Source: Bordetella petrii
GTDB taxonomy: Bacteria > Pseudomonadota > Gammaproteobacteria > Burkholderiales > Burkholderiaceae_B
Assembly (NCBI RefSeq): GCF_017356245.1
Contig: NZ_JAFMZZ010000001.1
Coordinates: forward strand, 3,124,673 to 3,188,672
DNA length: 64,000 bases
Reading direction: 5' to 3'
Under the pieces are notes generated by a model that saw only the letters and a program-made list of their open reading frames with translations, ran no database searches and was not told the DNA's origin. Position 1 is the first letter of the stretch. Each line of letters begins with the position of its first letter. Below, one piece after another: positions 44,625 through 53,528 of the stretch. Both the position numbers and the translations under genes were made by a program.

Positions 44625-45935
44625 AATCGGCCGGCCCGCCCGCCCCCGGGCCTGCCTGGCCCCGGCAATAAGCAGCCCCAGCGCCAGCCACGCCGCGCCG
44701 CCCGCCAAACCGGCCGCGCCGCTGGAAACCAGCAGCACCAGCGCCATGATGAAAGCCAGCGGCAGCAGGACCGCGGGCAGCGGCATCTGGAAAGCGGGCG
44801 CGGGGCCGCCCTTGCGGCGCAGCTTCAGCAGCACCAGCAGCGGCGCAATAAAGTGCAGCACATACAAAAAGCCGCCGATCGCCGTGGAAATATGCAGGGT
44901 GCCGATCAGCGCCACCAGCGCCAGCATGGCCCCGCTGACCAGCACGGCGGCCCAGGGCGCGCCGGTGGCCGGGCTTACCCGCGCCAGGGCCGGCGGCAGC
45001 AGCCCGTCGCGCGCCATGGCAAAACTGATGCGCGACGTCACCACCAGCACGGCATTCGCCGTGGCCGCGGTGGTCAGCACGGCCACCAGCGCCACCGCAC
45101 GGCCCCCCACGGGGCCAAGAAAGGTCCGCGCGGCATCGGCCAGCGGCGCGGCGGACGCGCCGAGTTCGCGCCAGTCCAGCGTGCCCAACGCGGCGCAGGC
45201 CACCAGCAAGTACACCACCAGCACGATGGCCAGCGTCAGCAGAATGGCCAGCGGCAGGTTGCGTTCCGGGCGCTCGATTTCTTCTCCGGCCGCGGCCACC
45301 ATGTCAAAGCCGCCGAAGGCCAGGAAAGCGATCAGCGCGGCGGAAAGTATCCCGGGCAGCCCGTTGGGCATCCAGGGCGTAAAACGGTCCGCCTGCACCG
45401 ACGGCATGCCCAGCGCGGCAAAGCCCAGCAGCCCCGCCAGCGCCAGCGCGATCACCAGCACCTGCAGTTGCCCCGACAGCCTGACGCCCGCCACATTGAC
45501 CGCGATGCACACCAGCACCAGCCCGACCGCGCCCCAGGCCGAAGGCAGGCCGGTCAGCGAGGCCAGATACCCGCCGAACCCCAGCGTGACATAGCCGCTG
45601 ACGAAAATGTAGGCTCCCCAGAACACCCAGCCCATCAGGAACCCCCAGCCGCGCCCCAGCACTTCGCGCACGAACACATAACCGCCGCCCGCCTCCGGAT
45701 AGCGGCAGGCAAGTTCCGCGTACGGCAGCGCAATCAGCAGGGAAGCGATGAACGCCAGCCCGAACGCCAGCAGCGCGGCCGGGCCGGCCAGAGCGGCCGT
45801 GTGGCCGACCAGCACGAAAATGCCTCCGCCGATGGTTCCGCCGACGCCCAGCGCGACGGCGCCGCGCAAGCCCAAGGCCCGGCGCAACTGCGTCCGGGGC
45901 TGCGCGGTTTTCTGGCAAGACGCGGGGGTGGCCAT
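44619..45935 (-). CDS. APC-family amino acid permease
   Basis: 438 residues with about 12 membrane spans. The first span has the APC substrate-backbone motif GVGGTIGGGIFVLVGHTAALAGPAALLAF, and FGGFDMVAAAGEEIERPERNLPLAILLTL is the conserved span 6 region. AMARDGLLPPALARVSPATGAPWAAVL is also typical. It may import an amino acid or amine, or exchange substrates. The AraC gene at 46029 lies upstream on the same strand, 93 bases away, and may control it. Confidence 0.92.
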   Translation of the reverse strand: MATPASCQKTAQPRTQLRRALGLRGAVALGVGGTIGGGIFVLVGHTAALAGPAALLAFGLAFIASLLIALPYAELACRYPEAGGGYVFVREVLGRGWGFLMGWVFWGAYIFVSGYVTLGFGGYLASLTGLPSAWGAVGLVLVCIAVNVAGVRLSGQLQVLVIALALAGLLGFAALGMPSVQADRFTPWMPNGLPGILSAALIAFLAFGGFDMVAAAGEEIERPERNLPLAILLTLAIVLVVYLLVACAALGTLDWRELGASAAPLADAARTFLGPVGGRAVALVAVLTTAATANAVLVVTSRISFAMARDGLLPPALARVSPATGAPWAAVLVSGAMLALVALIGTLHISTAIGGFLYVLHFIAPLLVLLKLRRKGGPAPAFQMPLPAVLLPLAFIMALVLLVSSGAAGLAGGAAWLALGLLIAGARQARGRAGRPIS

Positions 45936-46028
45936 GCGGGCTTCCTGGAAAGTGGCTGCAAGTCCGGGAAGTATCGGGAAACGCGCAAACGGCGTATTGG
46001 CAAAAATTGCGGAATGCGGGGCTGGCGG

Positions 46029-46937
46029 TCAATGCACCGCGCCGTTGGCCGCGGCCCTGGCGAACTGCAGCGGCGTGATTCCGTAGCACCGCTTGAACTG
46101 CCTGGTCAGGGCGCTTTGGTCATAAAAGCCCGTTGCCGCGGCCACCTGCGCAATAGGCATCCCGCGGCGCAGAAAATGGCAGGCCCGCCCCAGGCGCACC
46201 TGGGTCAGGTAGGTGTGCGGCGTCAGGCCCAGGCAGCGCTTGAACAGGCCGATAAGCTGGAACGGCGTCAGCCCCGCCGCCCCGCTCAGGTCTTCCAGCC
46301 GCAAGTCCTGGGCGTACCGGGCATGGACCATATCGATGGCCAGGCGGATCAGCGCCTGGTCGCGCGGCGGCGGATCGATGCGCCCGCCCCCGCTGCCATG
46401 CCGTTGATACAGGCGGCCGAAAGTGGAAAACAGCAGCTCGCGTTCGCGGAACAGGTCGCGGCCGTCCTCCAGCGCCCGGTGCAGCGCCAGGAAGCTGCCG
46501 ATGAGGTCGCTGTCGCTGAACATGTTGCGCGTGAAATAGGGAACATCTTCGATGCCCAGCCCGCGTGCCACGGCATCGACGGCCGACTGCGTCAAGTAAA
46601 ACGACCGGTAAAGCCAGCGCTCGCTCGAACCCATCCAGCCCGCGTGCGCCTCGACCGGGTTGAAGACGAACAGGGTCGACGAACGCGCCTCTTCCACCAC
46701 GCCGCGGCTCTTGATCACCGACCCGCCGGTTTCCGTCACCGCGATCACGAAACCGTCATGCGTGTGCGGCGGATATTCCTGGGTAGAGAAATCCGCGTGC
46801 ATCAGGCTGAGCCCGGGCGTATGGCGGTCCCACCAATAGCGCGACAGGTTCCGGGGGTCGGTGCGGGGCACGATGAATACTCGGATTAAACTGGCGCCGG
46901 ACCGAGACCCAGGCGCCTGATTGTCTGTGACAACCAT
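46029..46937 (-). CDS. AraC-family transcriptional regulator
   Basis: 302 residues. The N-terminal cupin-type sensor domain has HTPGLSLMHADFSTQEYPPHTHDGFVIAVTETGG and FNPVEAHAGW. Two C-terminal HTHs: DLRLEDLSGAAGLTPFQLIGLFKRCLGLTPHTYLTQVRLGRACHFLRRG and PIAQVAAATGFYDQSALTRQFKRCYGITPLQF. It lies upstream of the APC permease gene on the same strand, and divergent from the metallophosphoesterase gene 42 bases away. Confidence 0.92.
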   Translation of the reverse strand: MVVTDNQAPGSRSGASLIRVFIVPRTDPRNLSRYWWDRHTPGLSLMHADFSTQEYPPHTHDGFVIAVTETGGSVIKSRGVVEEARSSTLFVFNPVEAHAGWMGSSERWLYRSFYLTQSAVDAVARGLGIEDVPYFTRNMFSDSDLIGSFLALHRALEDGRDLFRERELLFSTFGRLYQRHGSGGGRIDPPPRDQALIRLAIDMVHARYAQDLRLEDLSGAAGLTPFQLIGLFKRCLGLTPHTYLTQVRLGRACHFLRRGMPIAQVAAATGFYDQSALTRQFKRCYGITPLQFARAAANGAVH

Positions 46938-46979
46938 TCTAGCAACCCCCCAAACGCCCCTGCCCCCATATTCTTACCT

Positions 46980-48131
46980 ATGTCCAGAGTCTCGTTCCTG
47001 CTGCGCCTGATCGCCATTGTCGCCGCCGCCCATGTCTACGTCGGCCTGCGCCTGATTCCCGATCTTTCCCTGTCGGGCGGCCGGCAATGGGCCGGGGTGG
47101 CGGCGCTGGTGCTGTCGTGCATCCTGATGCCGGTGTCGCTGGTGATCCGCCCGTTTGCCGCGCGCCCCTGGGCCGACTGGGTGGCCGGCGCCGGGCTGGT
47201 GCTCATGGGCCTGTTCTCGTCCCTGTTCGTGCTGACCCTGCTGCGCGACGTGGCGCTGGCCGCGGCGCTGTCGATAAGCGCCCTGGCTTCGGCCGCGCTG
47301 CCGGTGCCGGCGCTCAAGACGGCCAGCGCCTTCGCGGTGCTGGCGCTGGCCCTGGCCGCCACGCTGGCGGGCGCGTTCAACGCCCGGCGCCTGGCGCGCG
47401 TGGTGCGCGTCGACGTGCCCATCGCCGGCCTGCCCGCCGCGCTGCACGGGTTCACCATTGCCCAGATCAGCGATATCCACGTGGGCCCCACCATCAAGCA
47501 AGGCTATGTCGCGCACATCGTCCAGGCGGTCAACGCCCTGCGGCCCGACCTGATCGCCGTCACCGGCGACGTGGTCGACGGCCCGGTGGCGCAACTGGCG
47601 CCGCACACCCGGCCGCTGGGCCAGCTGGCCGCGCGCCACGGCGCGTACCTGGTGACGGGCAACCACGAATACTATTCCGGCGCCGGACAATGGGTAGCGG
47701 AATTCCGCCGCATAGGCCTGCGCGTGCTGATGAACGAACACGCCGTGCTGGACCACGGCGATGCGCAGCTGGTGGTGGCCGGGGTAACCGACTACAGCGC
47801 CGGCGCGTTCGACCCTGCACAGGCCAGCAATCCGGCGGCGGCCCTGGCGGGCGCGCCCGCTGGCGCGATCAGCCTGCTGCTGGCGCACCAGCCCCGCAGC
47901 GCCGCCGCGGCCGCCCCGGCCGGCTACCGGCTGCAGCTGTCGGGCCACACGCACGGCGGCCAGTTCCTGCCCTGGAATTTCTTCGTGCGCTTCCAGCAGC
48001 CCTTTACCGCCGGCCTGCACCGCTTCCAGGACATGTGGGTATATACCAGCCGCGGCACCGGCTATTGGGGCCCGCCGCTGCGGCTGGGCGCGCCGTCGGA
48101 AATCACCTTGCTCAGGCTGGTTGCCGCCTGA
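46980..48131 (+). CDS. Membrane-anchored metallophosphoesterase
   Basis: 383 residues. Four N-terminal membrane spans (up to about residue 140) are followed by a calcineurin-like phosphoesterase domain with all five motifs: QISDIHVGPTIKQG (Asp-x-His), VTGDVVDG, TGNHEYYSGAG, LLAHQP and LSGHTHGGQFLPW. It resembles the YkuE/YaeI group; YkuE-like proteins act at the membrane, with lipid-related substrates suggested for some. The substrate here is unknown. Confidence 0.92.
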   Translation: MSRVSFLLRLIAIVAAAHVYVGLRLIPDLSLSGGRQWAGVAALVLSCILMPVSLVIRPFAARPWADWVAGAGLVLMGLFSSLFVLTLLRDVALAAALSISALASAALPVPALKTASAFAVLALALAATLAGAFNARRLARVVRVDVPIAGLPAALHGFTIAQISDIHVGPTIKQGYVAHIVQAVNALRPDLIAVTGDVVDGPVAQLAPHTRPLGQLAARHGAYLVTGNHEYYSGAGQWVAEFRRIGLRVLMNEHAVLDHGDAQLVVAGVTDYSAGAFDPAQASNPAAALAGAPAGAISLLLAHQPRSAAAAAPAGYRLQLSGHTHGGQFLPWNFFVRFQQPFTAGLHRFQDMWVYTSRGTGYWGPPLRLGAPSEITLLRLVAA

Positions 48132-48140
48132 GCCCGGCGC

Positions 48141-48854
48141 CTACTCGTAGGCCTTCTTCTTCCACAATTCCCACGGCCGGTTCATCACGCCGGCCATCAT
48201 TGCGTCGGCCAGCGCCGCCTCTTCCTGGCTAAGGTAGGTCACTTCGCCGTTCAGGCCGATGGCCTTCTGCTGCAATGCCGCGTTCATTTCGGTATAGATG
48301 GCGCGGTACACCGCCACGGGAATGCCGCCGCCCACCGCGACGAAGCCATGGCCGCGCATCAGCGAGATCTGGCGGTCGCCCAGCGTCTGCGCCAGTTCTT
48401 TGCCATGGTCGCGGTTGCGCACCAGCATATCGGTATGCCCGAAGCAGCAGCGGATATCGAACACCGGCGCGCCGCCGCCCAGAAAACCGGCCATGTGGTA
48501 AATGGGCTGCAGCCGCACCGACGACCCGGCAAAAGGAATCACCGACGGCGAGTGGCTGTGCACCACGGCGTGCACATCGGGCCGCGCCCGGTAGATCTCG
48601 CCGTGGATGTAGCGTTCCAGATAAGGCTTGCGGTCATCCTTGGCGGCTACCTCGGAATCCATGCCGAACTCCATGATGTCGTCGGCCGTAACCAGCTCGG
48701 GCGCCAACGAGCGCGACAGCAGGAAACGCTGGGCATCGTGCGGATGGCGCACGCTGACGTGGCCGAAGCCGTCCAGCACGCCGAAGCGCGCCAGCACGCG
48801 ATTGGCGACGACCAGGTCATCGATGCAGGCTTTGAGGTCCGGGGCAATGCTCAT
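48141..48854 (-). CDS. Class II aldolase/adducin family protein
   Basis: 237 residues from MSIAPDLKACIDDLVVANRVLARFGVLDGFGHVSVRHPHDAQRFLLSRSLAPELVTADDIMEF. The zinc site is seen in DVHAVVHSHSPSVIPFAG (His-x-His) and LMRGHGFVAVGG (a third His). Typical substrates are phosphorylated or non-phosphorylated sugar acids and hydroxy-keto acids. It is downstream of a Bug gene, 38 bases apart, so it may act on an imported hydroxy acid. Confidence 0.9.
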   Translation of the reverse strand: MSIAPDLKACIDDLVVANRVLARFGVLDGFGHVSVRHPHDAQRFLLSRSLAPELVTADDIMEFGMDSEVAAKDDRKPYLERYIHGEIYRARPDVHAVVHSHSPSVIPFAGSSVRLQPIYHMAGFLGGGAPVFDIRCCFGHTDMLVRNRDHGKELAQTLGDRQISLMRGHGFVAVGGGIPVAVYRAIYTEMNAALQQKAIGLNGEVTYLSQEEAALADAMMAGVMNRPWELWKKKAYE

Positions 48855-48892
48855 GGAGTTTCCTTGAAACGAAGTCTGAAGGCGGGGCAGCG

Positions 48893-49882
48893 TTATTGCA
48901 GCGTAATGCCGGACTGCTTGGCCAGCTTGCCGTACATGTCCAGGTCCTTGTCGATCTGGCTGGCCATGGCCGCGGCGCCGGTTTTCTCGATTTCGTAGTA
49001 ACGGTCGCGGAAGGCCTTCTGCACGGCCGGATCCGCCATGGTGGCCGTCACGGCCGCCTCGAACTTGTTCTTCACCGCGGCGGGCAGCCCCTGCGGCCCG
49101 AACACGCCGAACCATACGGAAATATCCAAGGTTCCGAACGGCTTGGTCTCGGCAATGGCCGGCAGGTCGGGCATGAACGACACCCGCTTGGCGGATGCCA
49201 CGCCCAGCATGCGCAATTTGCCTGTTTCGGCATGCGGCGCCAGGTTGGGGATCGTGCTGAAAAGAATCGGCACCTGGTTGCCCAGACCGTCATTGACGGC
49301 CGGCGCGCACCCCTTGTACGGCACGTGGACCATGTCGAGCTTGGCCGCCTGCTTGATGAATTCGCCGGTAAAGTGCTGCGGCGTGCCGTTGCCGCAGGAA
49401 GAATAGCTGAGCTTGCCGTTGTTCTTCTGGATGTAGTCGACCAGTTCGGGCACGGTCTTGGCCGGCATCACCGCATTGACCCCCAGCGCCACGGGCGCGA
49501 TCACCAGCAACGACACCGGCGCCAGTTCTTTGCGCACGTCGGGCGTGCCGTGCATGTCCAGGCTGGCGTTGATGGTAAGCGTGCTGTTAGTCAGCAGAAA
49601 GGTGTACCCGTCGGCCGGCGCGCGGGCCACCTGGCCCGCTCCGATATTGCCCGAGGCGCCGGGCTTGTTGTCCACGATGACAGACTGCCCGCCCAGTTGC
49701 GCGGGCAGCTTGGTGGCCAGCAGCCTGGCGATCACATCGGCGCCCCCGCCCGCGGCAAACGGCACGACCAGGGTAATGGGGCGGTCGGGGTAGGTATCGG
49801 CGGCGTGGGCGGCGGCCGCCCCCAGCGCAAGGCTCAGCAACAGGGCGTGCGTCGTCCGCCGCAACAGCGAGGCAGTGGGCAT
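48893..49882 (-). CDS. Bug/TctC-family periplasmic binding protein (aldolase cassette)
   Basis: 329 residues. Signal peptide MPTASLLRRTTHALLLSLALGAAAAHAADT, YPDRPITLVVPFAAGGGADVIARLLATKLP, VIVDNKPGASGNIGAGQVARAPADGYTFLLT, and VHVPYKGCAPAVNDGLGNQVPILF. Cys residues in LSYSSCGNGTPQHF and VPYKGCAP could form a disulfide. It is co-oriented with the class II aldolase gene. A 10-bp inverted repeat lies upstream at 49975-50003. Confidence 0.93.
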   Translation of the reverse strand: MPTASLLRRTTHALLLSLALGAAAAHAADTYPDRPITLVVPFAAGGGADVIARLLATKLPAQLGGQSVIVDNKPGASGNIGAGQVARAPADGYTFLLTNSTLTINASLDMHGTPDVRKELAPVSLLVIAPVALGVNAVMPAKTVPELVDYIQKNNGKLSYSSCGNGTPQHFTGEFIKQAAKLDMVHVPYKGCAPAVNDGLGNQVPILFSTIPNLAPHAETGKLRMLGVASAKRVSFMPDLPAIAETKPFGTLDISVWFGVFGPQGLPAAVKNKFEAAVTATMADPAVQKAFRDRYYEIEKTGAAAMASQIDKDLDMYGKLAKQSGITLQ

Positions 49883-49974
49883 GGCAATTGTCTCCGGTAC
49901 GAATCGTTATTTGAATGCAGGCCATTATCTGGGCGCTGCCATACCGGTTCAAATGAAATAATCTTATTAACCAT

Positions 49975-50003
49975 ATGGTCTGGCATATGGGACGCCAGAC
50001 CAT
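49975..50003. promoter_or_regulatory. Perfect 10-bp inverted repeat upstream of the Bug/aldolase genes
   Basis: ATGGTCTGGC, 9 bases, GCCAGACCAT. It lies 93 bases upstream of the Bug start and 18 bases after the flavin reductase stop (both minus strand). No T-run follows on either strand, so an operator is more likely than a terminator. CCATATGG is nested at its left edge. Confidence 0.5.
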
Positions 50004-50020
50004 CCTTTGGGCAACGGCGC

Positions 50021-50650
50021 TCAGCCCTGCCCTGGCCGGAACAGCTCGAAGCGCTTTCCCTCGCTCATGTAGTCCGCCCGGTAGCCGGCCCGCAGCGCCG
50101 GATTCGCAAGAAACGTATCGAACAGGCCATCGCGCAGGTACTTGCGGCGGATGTGCACCCCCACCACCTGCCCGAACACGACCCAATGGCCGGCGCTGTC
50201 TCCGTTCATGTCTTTCAGGGCCAGGATATCGACCAGCTTGCATTCCAGCACGGCGGGTGAAGCCGCCACATGCGGAGCCTTGATGGCGCGCCCCGCTGCC
50301 GGCTCGATCCCCGCCAACTGGAACTCGCTGACTTCGGCGTCCACCGCCTCGGAAGTGGCGTTCATGGTCTCGACCAGCTCGCGGCTGACGAAATTCCAGG
50401 CGAACTCGCGCGTCGCCTCGATATTGCGCACGCTGTCTTTGTATCCCGCGCTGGAAAAAGAGATGATGTCCGGCCGCGAACTGACGGCCGAGCAGAAACT
50501 GTAGGGCGCCAGATTCGGCTGCCCCGCGGCGTTCAGGCTGGAAATCCAGCCGATGATGCGCGGCGCCACAATGGCCTTGAAAGGATCGTGGGCCAGGCCA
50601 TGCCCGGCTTCCGGACGATAAAAGTGAATGTCGTCTTGCGTGTCGTCCAT
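50021..50650 (-). CDS. Flavin reductase-like (FMN-binding split barrel) protein
   Basis: 209 residues from MDDTQDDIHFYRPEAGHGLAHDPFKAIVAPRIIGWISSLNAAGQPNLAPYSFCSAVSSRPDIISFSS, then KDSVRNIEATREFAWNFVS, matching flavin reductase-like domains of the DIM6/NTAB type. The start at 50650 has GGAAAA upstream; the longer frame from 50701 has no RBS. It could supply reduced flavin or bind FMN for another redox role. It lies 77 bases after the 2-hydroxyacid dehydrogenase gene. Confidence 0.88.
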   Translation of the reverse strand: MDDTQDDIHFYRPEAGHGLAHDPFKAIVAPRIIGWISSLNAAGQPNLAPYSFCSAVSSRPDIISFSSAGYKDSVRNIEATREFAWNFVSRELVETMNATSEAVDAEVSEFQLAGIEPAAGRAIKAPHVAASPAVLECKLVDILALKDMNGDSAGHWVVFGQVVGVHIRRKYLRDGLFDTFLANPALRAGYRADYMSEGKRFELFRPGQG

Positions 50651-50727
50651 GGTTTTCCAGTCTTTGAAATTCCGCGGGAAGAATGCCGCCGGATCCGGCA
50701 TGTTTCAGGGTCCGGCCCCGGCAGCGG

Positions 50728-51660
50728 CTATAGCGGGGTCAGCAGCGGCTGGCCGGCAAAGTGGCGCCTGGCATTTTCGATGAAATTAGTGAACATGGCC
50801 CGCATGGATTCGGGCGAGCGCCCGGCGACATGCGGCGTCAGAACCAGGCGGGGCGCGCCGTCCAGGGCGCGCGAAAGCGCGGGCTCGCCCTCGTAGACAT
50901 CGAGCGCGGCGCCGGCAATCCCGTCCTGGTGCAGCGCGGCAACCAGCGCATCGGTATCGACGACGCTGCCCCGGGCAACATTGACGACATAGCCGCGCGG
51001 CCCCAGGGCCGACAGTACGTCTGCATTGATCAGCCGCGCCGTGCCCGGCCCGCCGGGCGTCGCCACCACAAGATAATCCGCCCAGGCCGCGAGCTGCAGC
51101 AGATCGTCGAAATAGCGCAGCGCCGAATCCGGGCGCGGCCTGCGGTTATGGTAGGCCACTTCCATGTCAAAGCCCGCCGCGCGCCGCGCTACCGCGGCGC
51201 CTATCGAGCCCAGCCCGACGATGCCCAGGCGCTTGCCGGATACGTTCGGCTGCATCGGAATGCCGTCGCGCCAGGCCCCCCGGCGCACGTTCGCGTCAAG
51301 AAACGGAATGGCCCGGACCACCCCCAGCAACAAGGCAAAGGCATGATCGGCCACGCAGGCCGAGTTGGTGCCGGCGCCATTTGCCAGCGCTATGCCGCGC
51401 CGGCGCGCGTACTCGATCGGGATATTCTCGTAGCCGACGCCCAGCGCCGCCAGCAGGCCCACATTCGGCATTCGTTCAAGATCCGGCACGGCGATGCCCG
51501 TGGTGCCATTTGTCAGCACGGCTTCAAACCGGCTTGCATGGGCAGCGATGGCGGATTCCCGGCTGGCCGCATCGGGGGCTTGCACCACGTCGAAATCGCC
51601 GCGCAGCAGCGACAGGTCATCGCCCGAAAGCGGAATCAGGACCAGCAGGGATCGGCTCAT
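50728..51660 (-). CDS. D-2-hydroxyacid dehydrogenase
   Basis: 310 residues. NAD-binding KRLGIVGLGSIGAAVARRAAGFDMEVAYHNRRP (GLGSIG at 149-154), then the catalytic Arg in VVNVARGSVVDTDAL, Glu in LDVYEGEPALSRAL and His in LVLTPHVAG. The LAALGVGYENIPIEYARRRGI segment is typical of the glyoxylate/hydroxypyruvate reductase branch. Probably reduces a 2-keto acid. It is divergent from the LysE-family gene, with 72 bases between. Confidence 0.92.
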   Translation of the reverse strand: MSRSLLVLIPLSGDDLSLLRGDFDVVQAPDAASRESAIAAHASRFEAVLTNGTTGIAVPDLERMPNVGLLAALGVGYENIPIEYARRRGIALANGAGTNSACVADHAFALLLGVVRAIPFLDANVRRGAWRDGIPMQPNVSGKRLGIVGLGSIGAAVARRAAGFDMEVAYHNRRPRPDSALRYFDDLLQLAAWADYLVVATPGGPGTARLINADVLSALGPRGYVVNVARGSVVDTDALVAALHQDGIAGAALDVYEGEPALSRALDGAPRLVLTPHVAGRSPESMRAMFTNFIENARRHFAGQPLLTPL

Positions 51661-51732
51661 GAAACGGATCTGAGAAATGGGTCGAAGGAAAGATACAATT
51701 TACCTCTTCTTTCTCCGGCCTCGGATCGGATC

Positions 51733-52371
51733 ATGCCTAGCCTGCAAATGCTGCTGCTGTTCCTGGCCGCCGACATGGCGCTCAAACTGACGCCCGGGCC
51801 GGACATGGCGCTGACGCTGACGCGCGGCATGACCCAGGGATTCCGCACCGCCTGGTTCAGCGTGCTTGGCACTTCATCGGCGGGCTTCATTCAGATTCCG
51901 CTGGTGGTGCTGGGCCTGGCCGCTCTTTTCCAGCATTCGCCCGCGCTGTTCGCGGCGGTAAAGATCCTTGGCGCGCTGTACCTGGCCTACCTGGGTGTGC
52001 GCGCCCTGCGCCGCTGCACCCGTTCGCACAGCCTGGCGGGCGGCGCCCGGGCCGCATCGCTGCGCGACGCCTACTGGCAGGGCCTGTTCACCAATCTGCT
52101 GAATCCCAAGGTCTTCCTGTTTCTGGTGGCCTTCCTGCCGCAATTCACCGACCCCGCCCTGGGCCCGATCTGGATACAGATGCTGGTGCTGGCGCTCATC
52201 TCCAAGACGATGGGACTGGCCACCGGCGCGATGTTAGCCTATGGCGCTTCCCGCATCCGTGGGTGGCTGGTGCGCAACCCCTGGTTCATGCGTCTGCAGG
52301 AAGGCATGCTGGGCGCGGCCATGCTGGGAATTGCCGGCTGGCTGCTGCTGAGCCGCGACCCGGTGCGCTGA
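51733..52371 (+). CDS. LysE/RhtB-family amino acid exporter
   Basis: 212 residues and about six membrane spans. The start MPSLQMLLLFLAADMALKLTPGPDMALTLTRGMTQGFRTAW carries the conserved TPGP of the family, and YLAYLGVRALRR and FTNLLNPKVFLFLVAFLPQF are also typical. It exports amino acids or homoserine-lactone-like compounds across the inner membrane. A -10-like TACAAT lies at 51694-51699. The start ATG is about 70 bases from the divergent dehydrogenase start. Confidence 0.92.
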   Translation: MPSLQMLLLFLAADMALKLTPGPDMALTLTRGMTQGFRTAWFSVLGTSSAGFIQIPLVVLGLAALFQHSPALFAAVKILGALYLAYLGVRALRRCTRSHSLAGGARAASLRDAYWQGLFTNLLNPKVFLFLVAFLPQFTDPALGPIWIQMLVLALISKTMGLATGAMLAYGASRIRGWLVRNPWFMRLQEGMLGAAMLGIAGWLLLSRDPVR

Positions 52372-52498
52372 CTGGGCGGAACCGCCGCTTGCCGCCGGCA
52401 GGCCGCGCGCGGGATCAGGACATGGCCATCAGCGCGGCCGGCGCGTTCATGTCGGTTTCGAGCTGGGTGCGCAGTGCAGCACCGCCGTGGCAAAAGGC

Positions 52499-53152
52499 CT
52501 ACCCGTGTTGCAGCAAAATCCTGGCCAGGGCCTCGGGCGCCAGCCGCGGAATATCGTGCGCGCAGTCCAGGCGATGCGTGGTCCATTCCGGGTCCAGCCG
52601 CAGGCGTTCGTACAGATCGATGAACGGGCTGCCTTCCCAGCCGAACGCGGCGATGAAGGTTTTGGCGGGCACATTGCGCCAATTGCCCGTCAGCCTGATC
52701 GCCTGCAGAAAGGTGGCAATGGGATGGGGGCGGCAGCGCTTGTCGAGATGGGCCGAGGGCGCGCAATTAAGGCCATCCGCGGCCACGCCCGCAACGAAGC
52801 GGTCGCGGTAGTTCTGGGTAGTCAGCGACCAGACCGATGCGCCGTCGTCCGGCACATAGGCATCGGCGTACACGATCGCCTTGACGCGCGACGCTTCCCG
52901 GTCGGCCGCGCCGGTGACGACCATTCCTCCGTACGAATGGCCGACCAGAACGGCGGGCGTGTCGCCTGCGCGTATCGCCTGAACTACTTCGTCAATATGG
53001 CGTTCGAGATTGGCGCCCGGCGCGGGTTCGTCGCCCAGCCCCGGCAGCGTAAGCGCCTGCACTTCGTGGCCCTGGCCTGACAGCGCCTGGCCGACAGCGT
53101 CGAAGGCCCAGCCTCCGTGCCAGCCGCCTGGCACTAAAACGAATCTTGCCAT
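52499..53152 (-). CDS. Alpha/beta hydrolase, esterase/hydroxynitrile-lyase-like
   Basis: 217 residues. MARFVLVPGGWHGGWAFDAVGQALSGQGHEVQALTLPGLGDEPAPG is the typical start of the plant MES/HNL-like hydrolases and bacterial relatives. The nucleophile elbow is VLVGHSYGGMVVTGA with Ser at about 72. The C-terminus is short: the usual late His is probably in RLDCAHDIPRLAPEALARILLQ. There is no signal peptide. A TATAAT on the minus strand at 53217-53212 may be its -10. Confidence 0.88.
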   Translation of the reverse strand: MARFVLVPGGWHGGWAFDAVGQALSGQGHEVQALTLPGLGDEPAPGANLERHIDEVVQAIRAGDTPAVLVGHSYGGMVVTGAADREASRVKAIVYADAYVPDDGASVWSLTTQNYRDRFVAGVAADGLNCAPSAHLDKRCRPHPIATFLQAIRLTGNWRNVPAKTFIAAFGWEGSPFIDLYERLRLDPEWTTHRLDCAHDIPRLAPEALARILLQHG

Positions 53153-53528
53153 CTGCTTTGTCCTTGCGGGTGCGCTGGCCAGCGCCAGGAAGATGCGGCC
53201 GGAATCGACCCATTATAGGCGCCGGCTTCCGGCCGGCATGATGCGTCGGCAAGCGTCCCGGACTGCAGAAATCCCTGTGCCGAAGCCGGCACGAAAGTGC
53301 GCTGACCGGCCTCATACGAGAAACGGTCGCATCCGCCGATTGTTGCCGTTTGGTCAACATACTGAAGGCCTTCCCGATACTACTGGCGCTGGCGCTGGCT
53401 CACTAGAATTTGTCGCAACGATGGTTGCACCAGCCGCTGCAACGATCGAACAGAAGGTCCGCGCAACCACGCGCACCCGCAACCTGCCGCACTGCGGCGC
53501 ATCCACCCAATTGAATGGAGTAGTGAAA
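53153..53528. other. Intergenic region between divergent hydrolase and MBL-fold genes
   Basis: 376 bases without a convincing gene. A plus-strand frame is open through it but shows no family-like sequence and no RBS before the metallo-beta-lactamase start. It holds a TATAAT-like -10 on the minus strand (53212-53217) and presumably the plus-strand promoter. No strong inverted repeat was seen. Confidence 0.6.

Noticed and set aside
53010..53528. N-terminal extension of the MBL-fold protein
   Set aside because: Not family-like, no RBS, and a good GGAG precedes the ATG at 53529.
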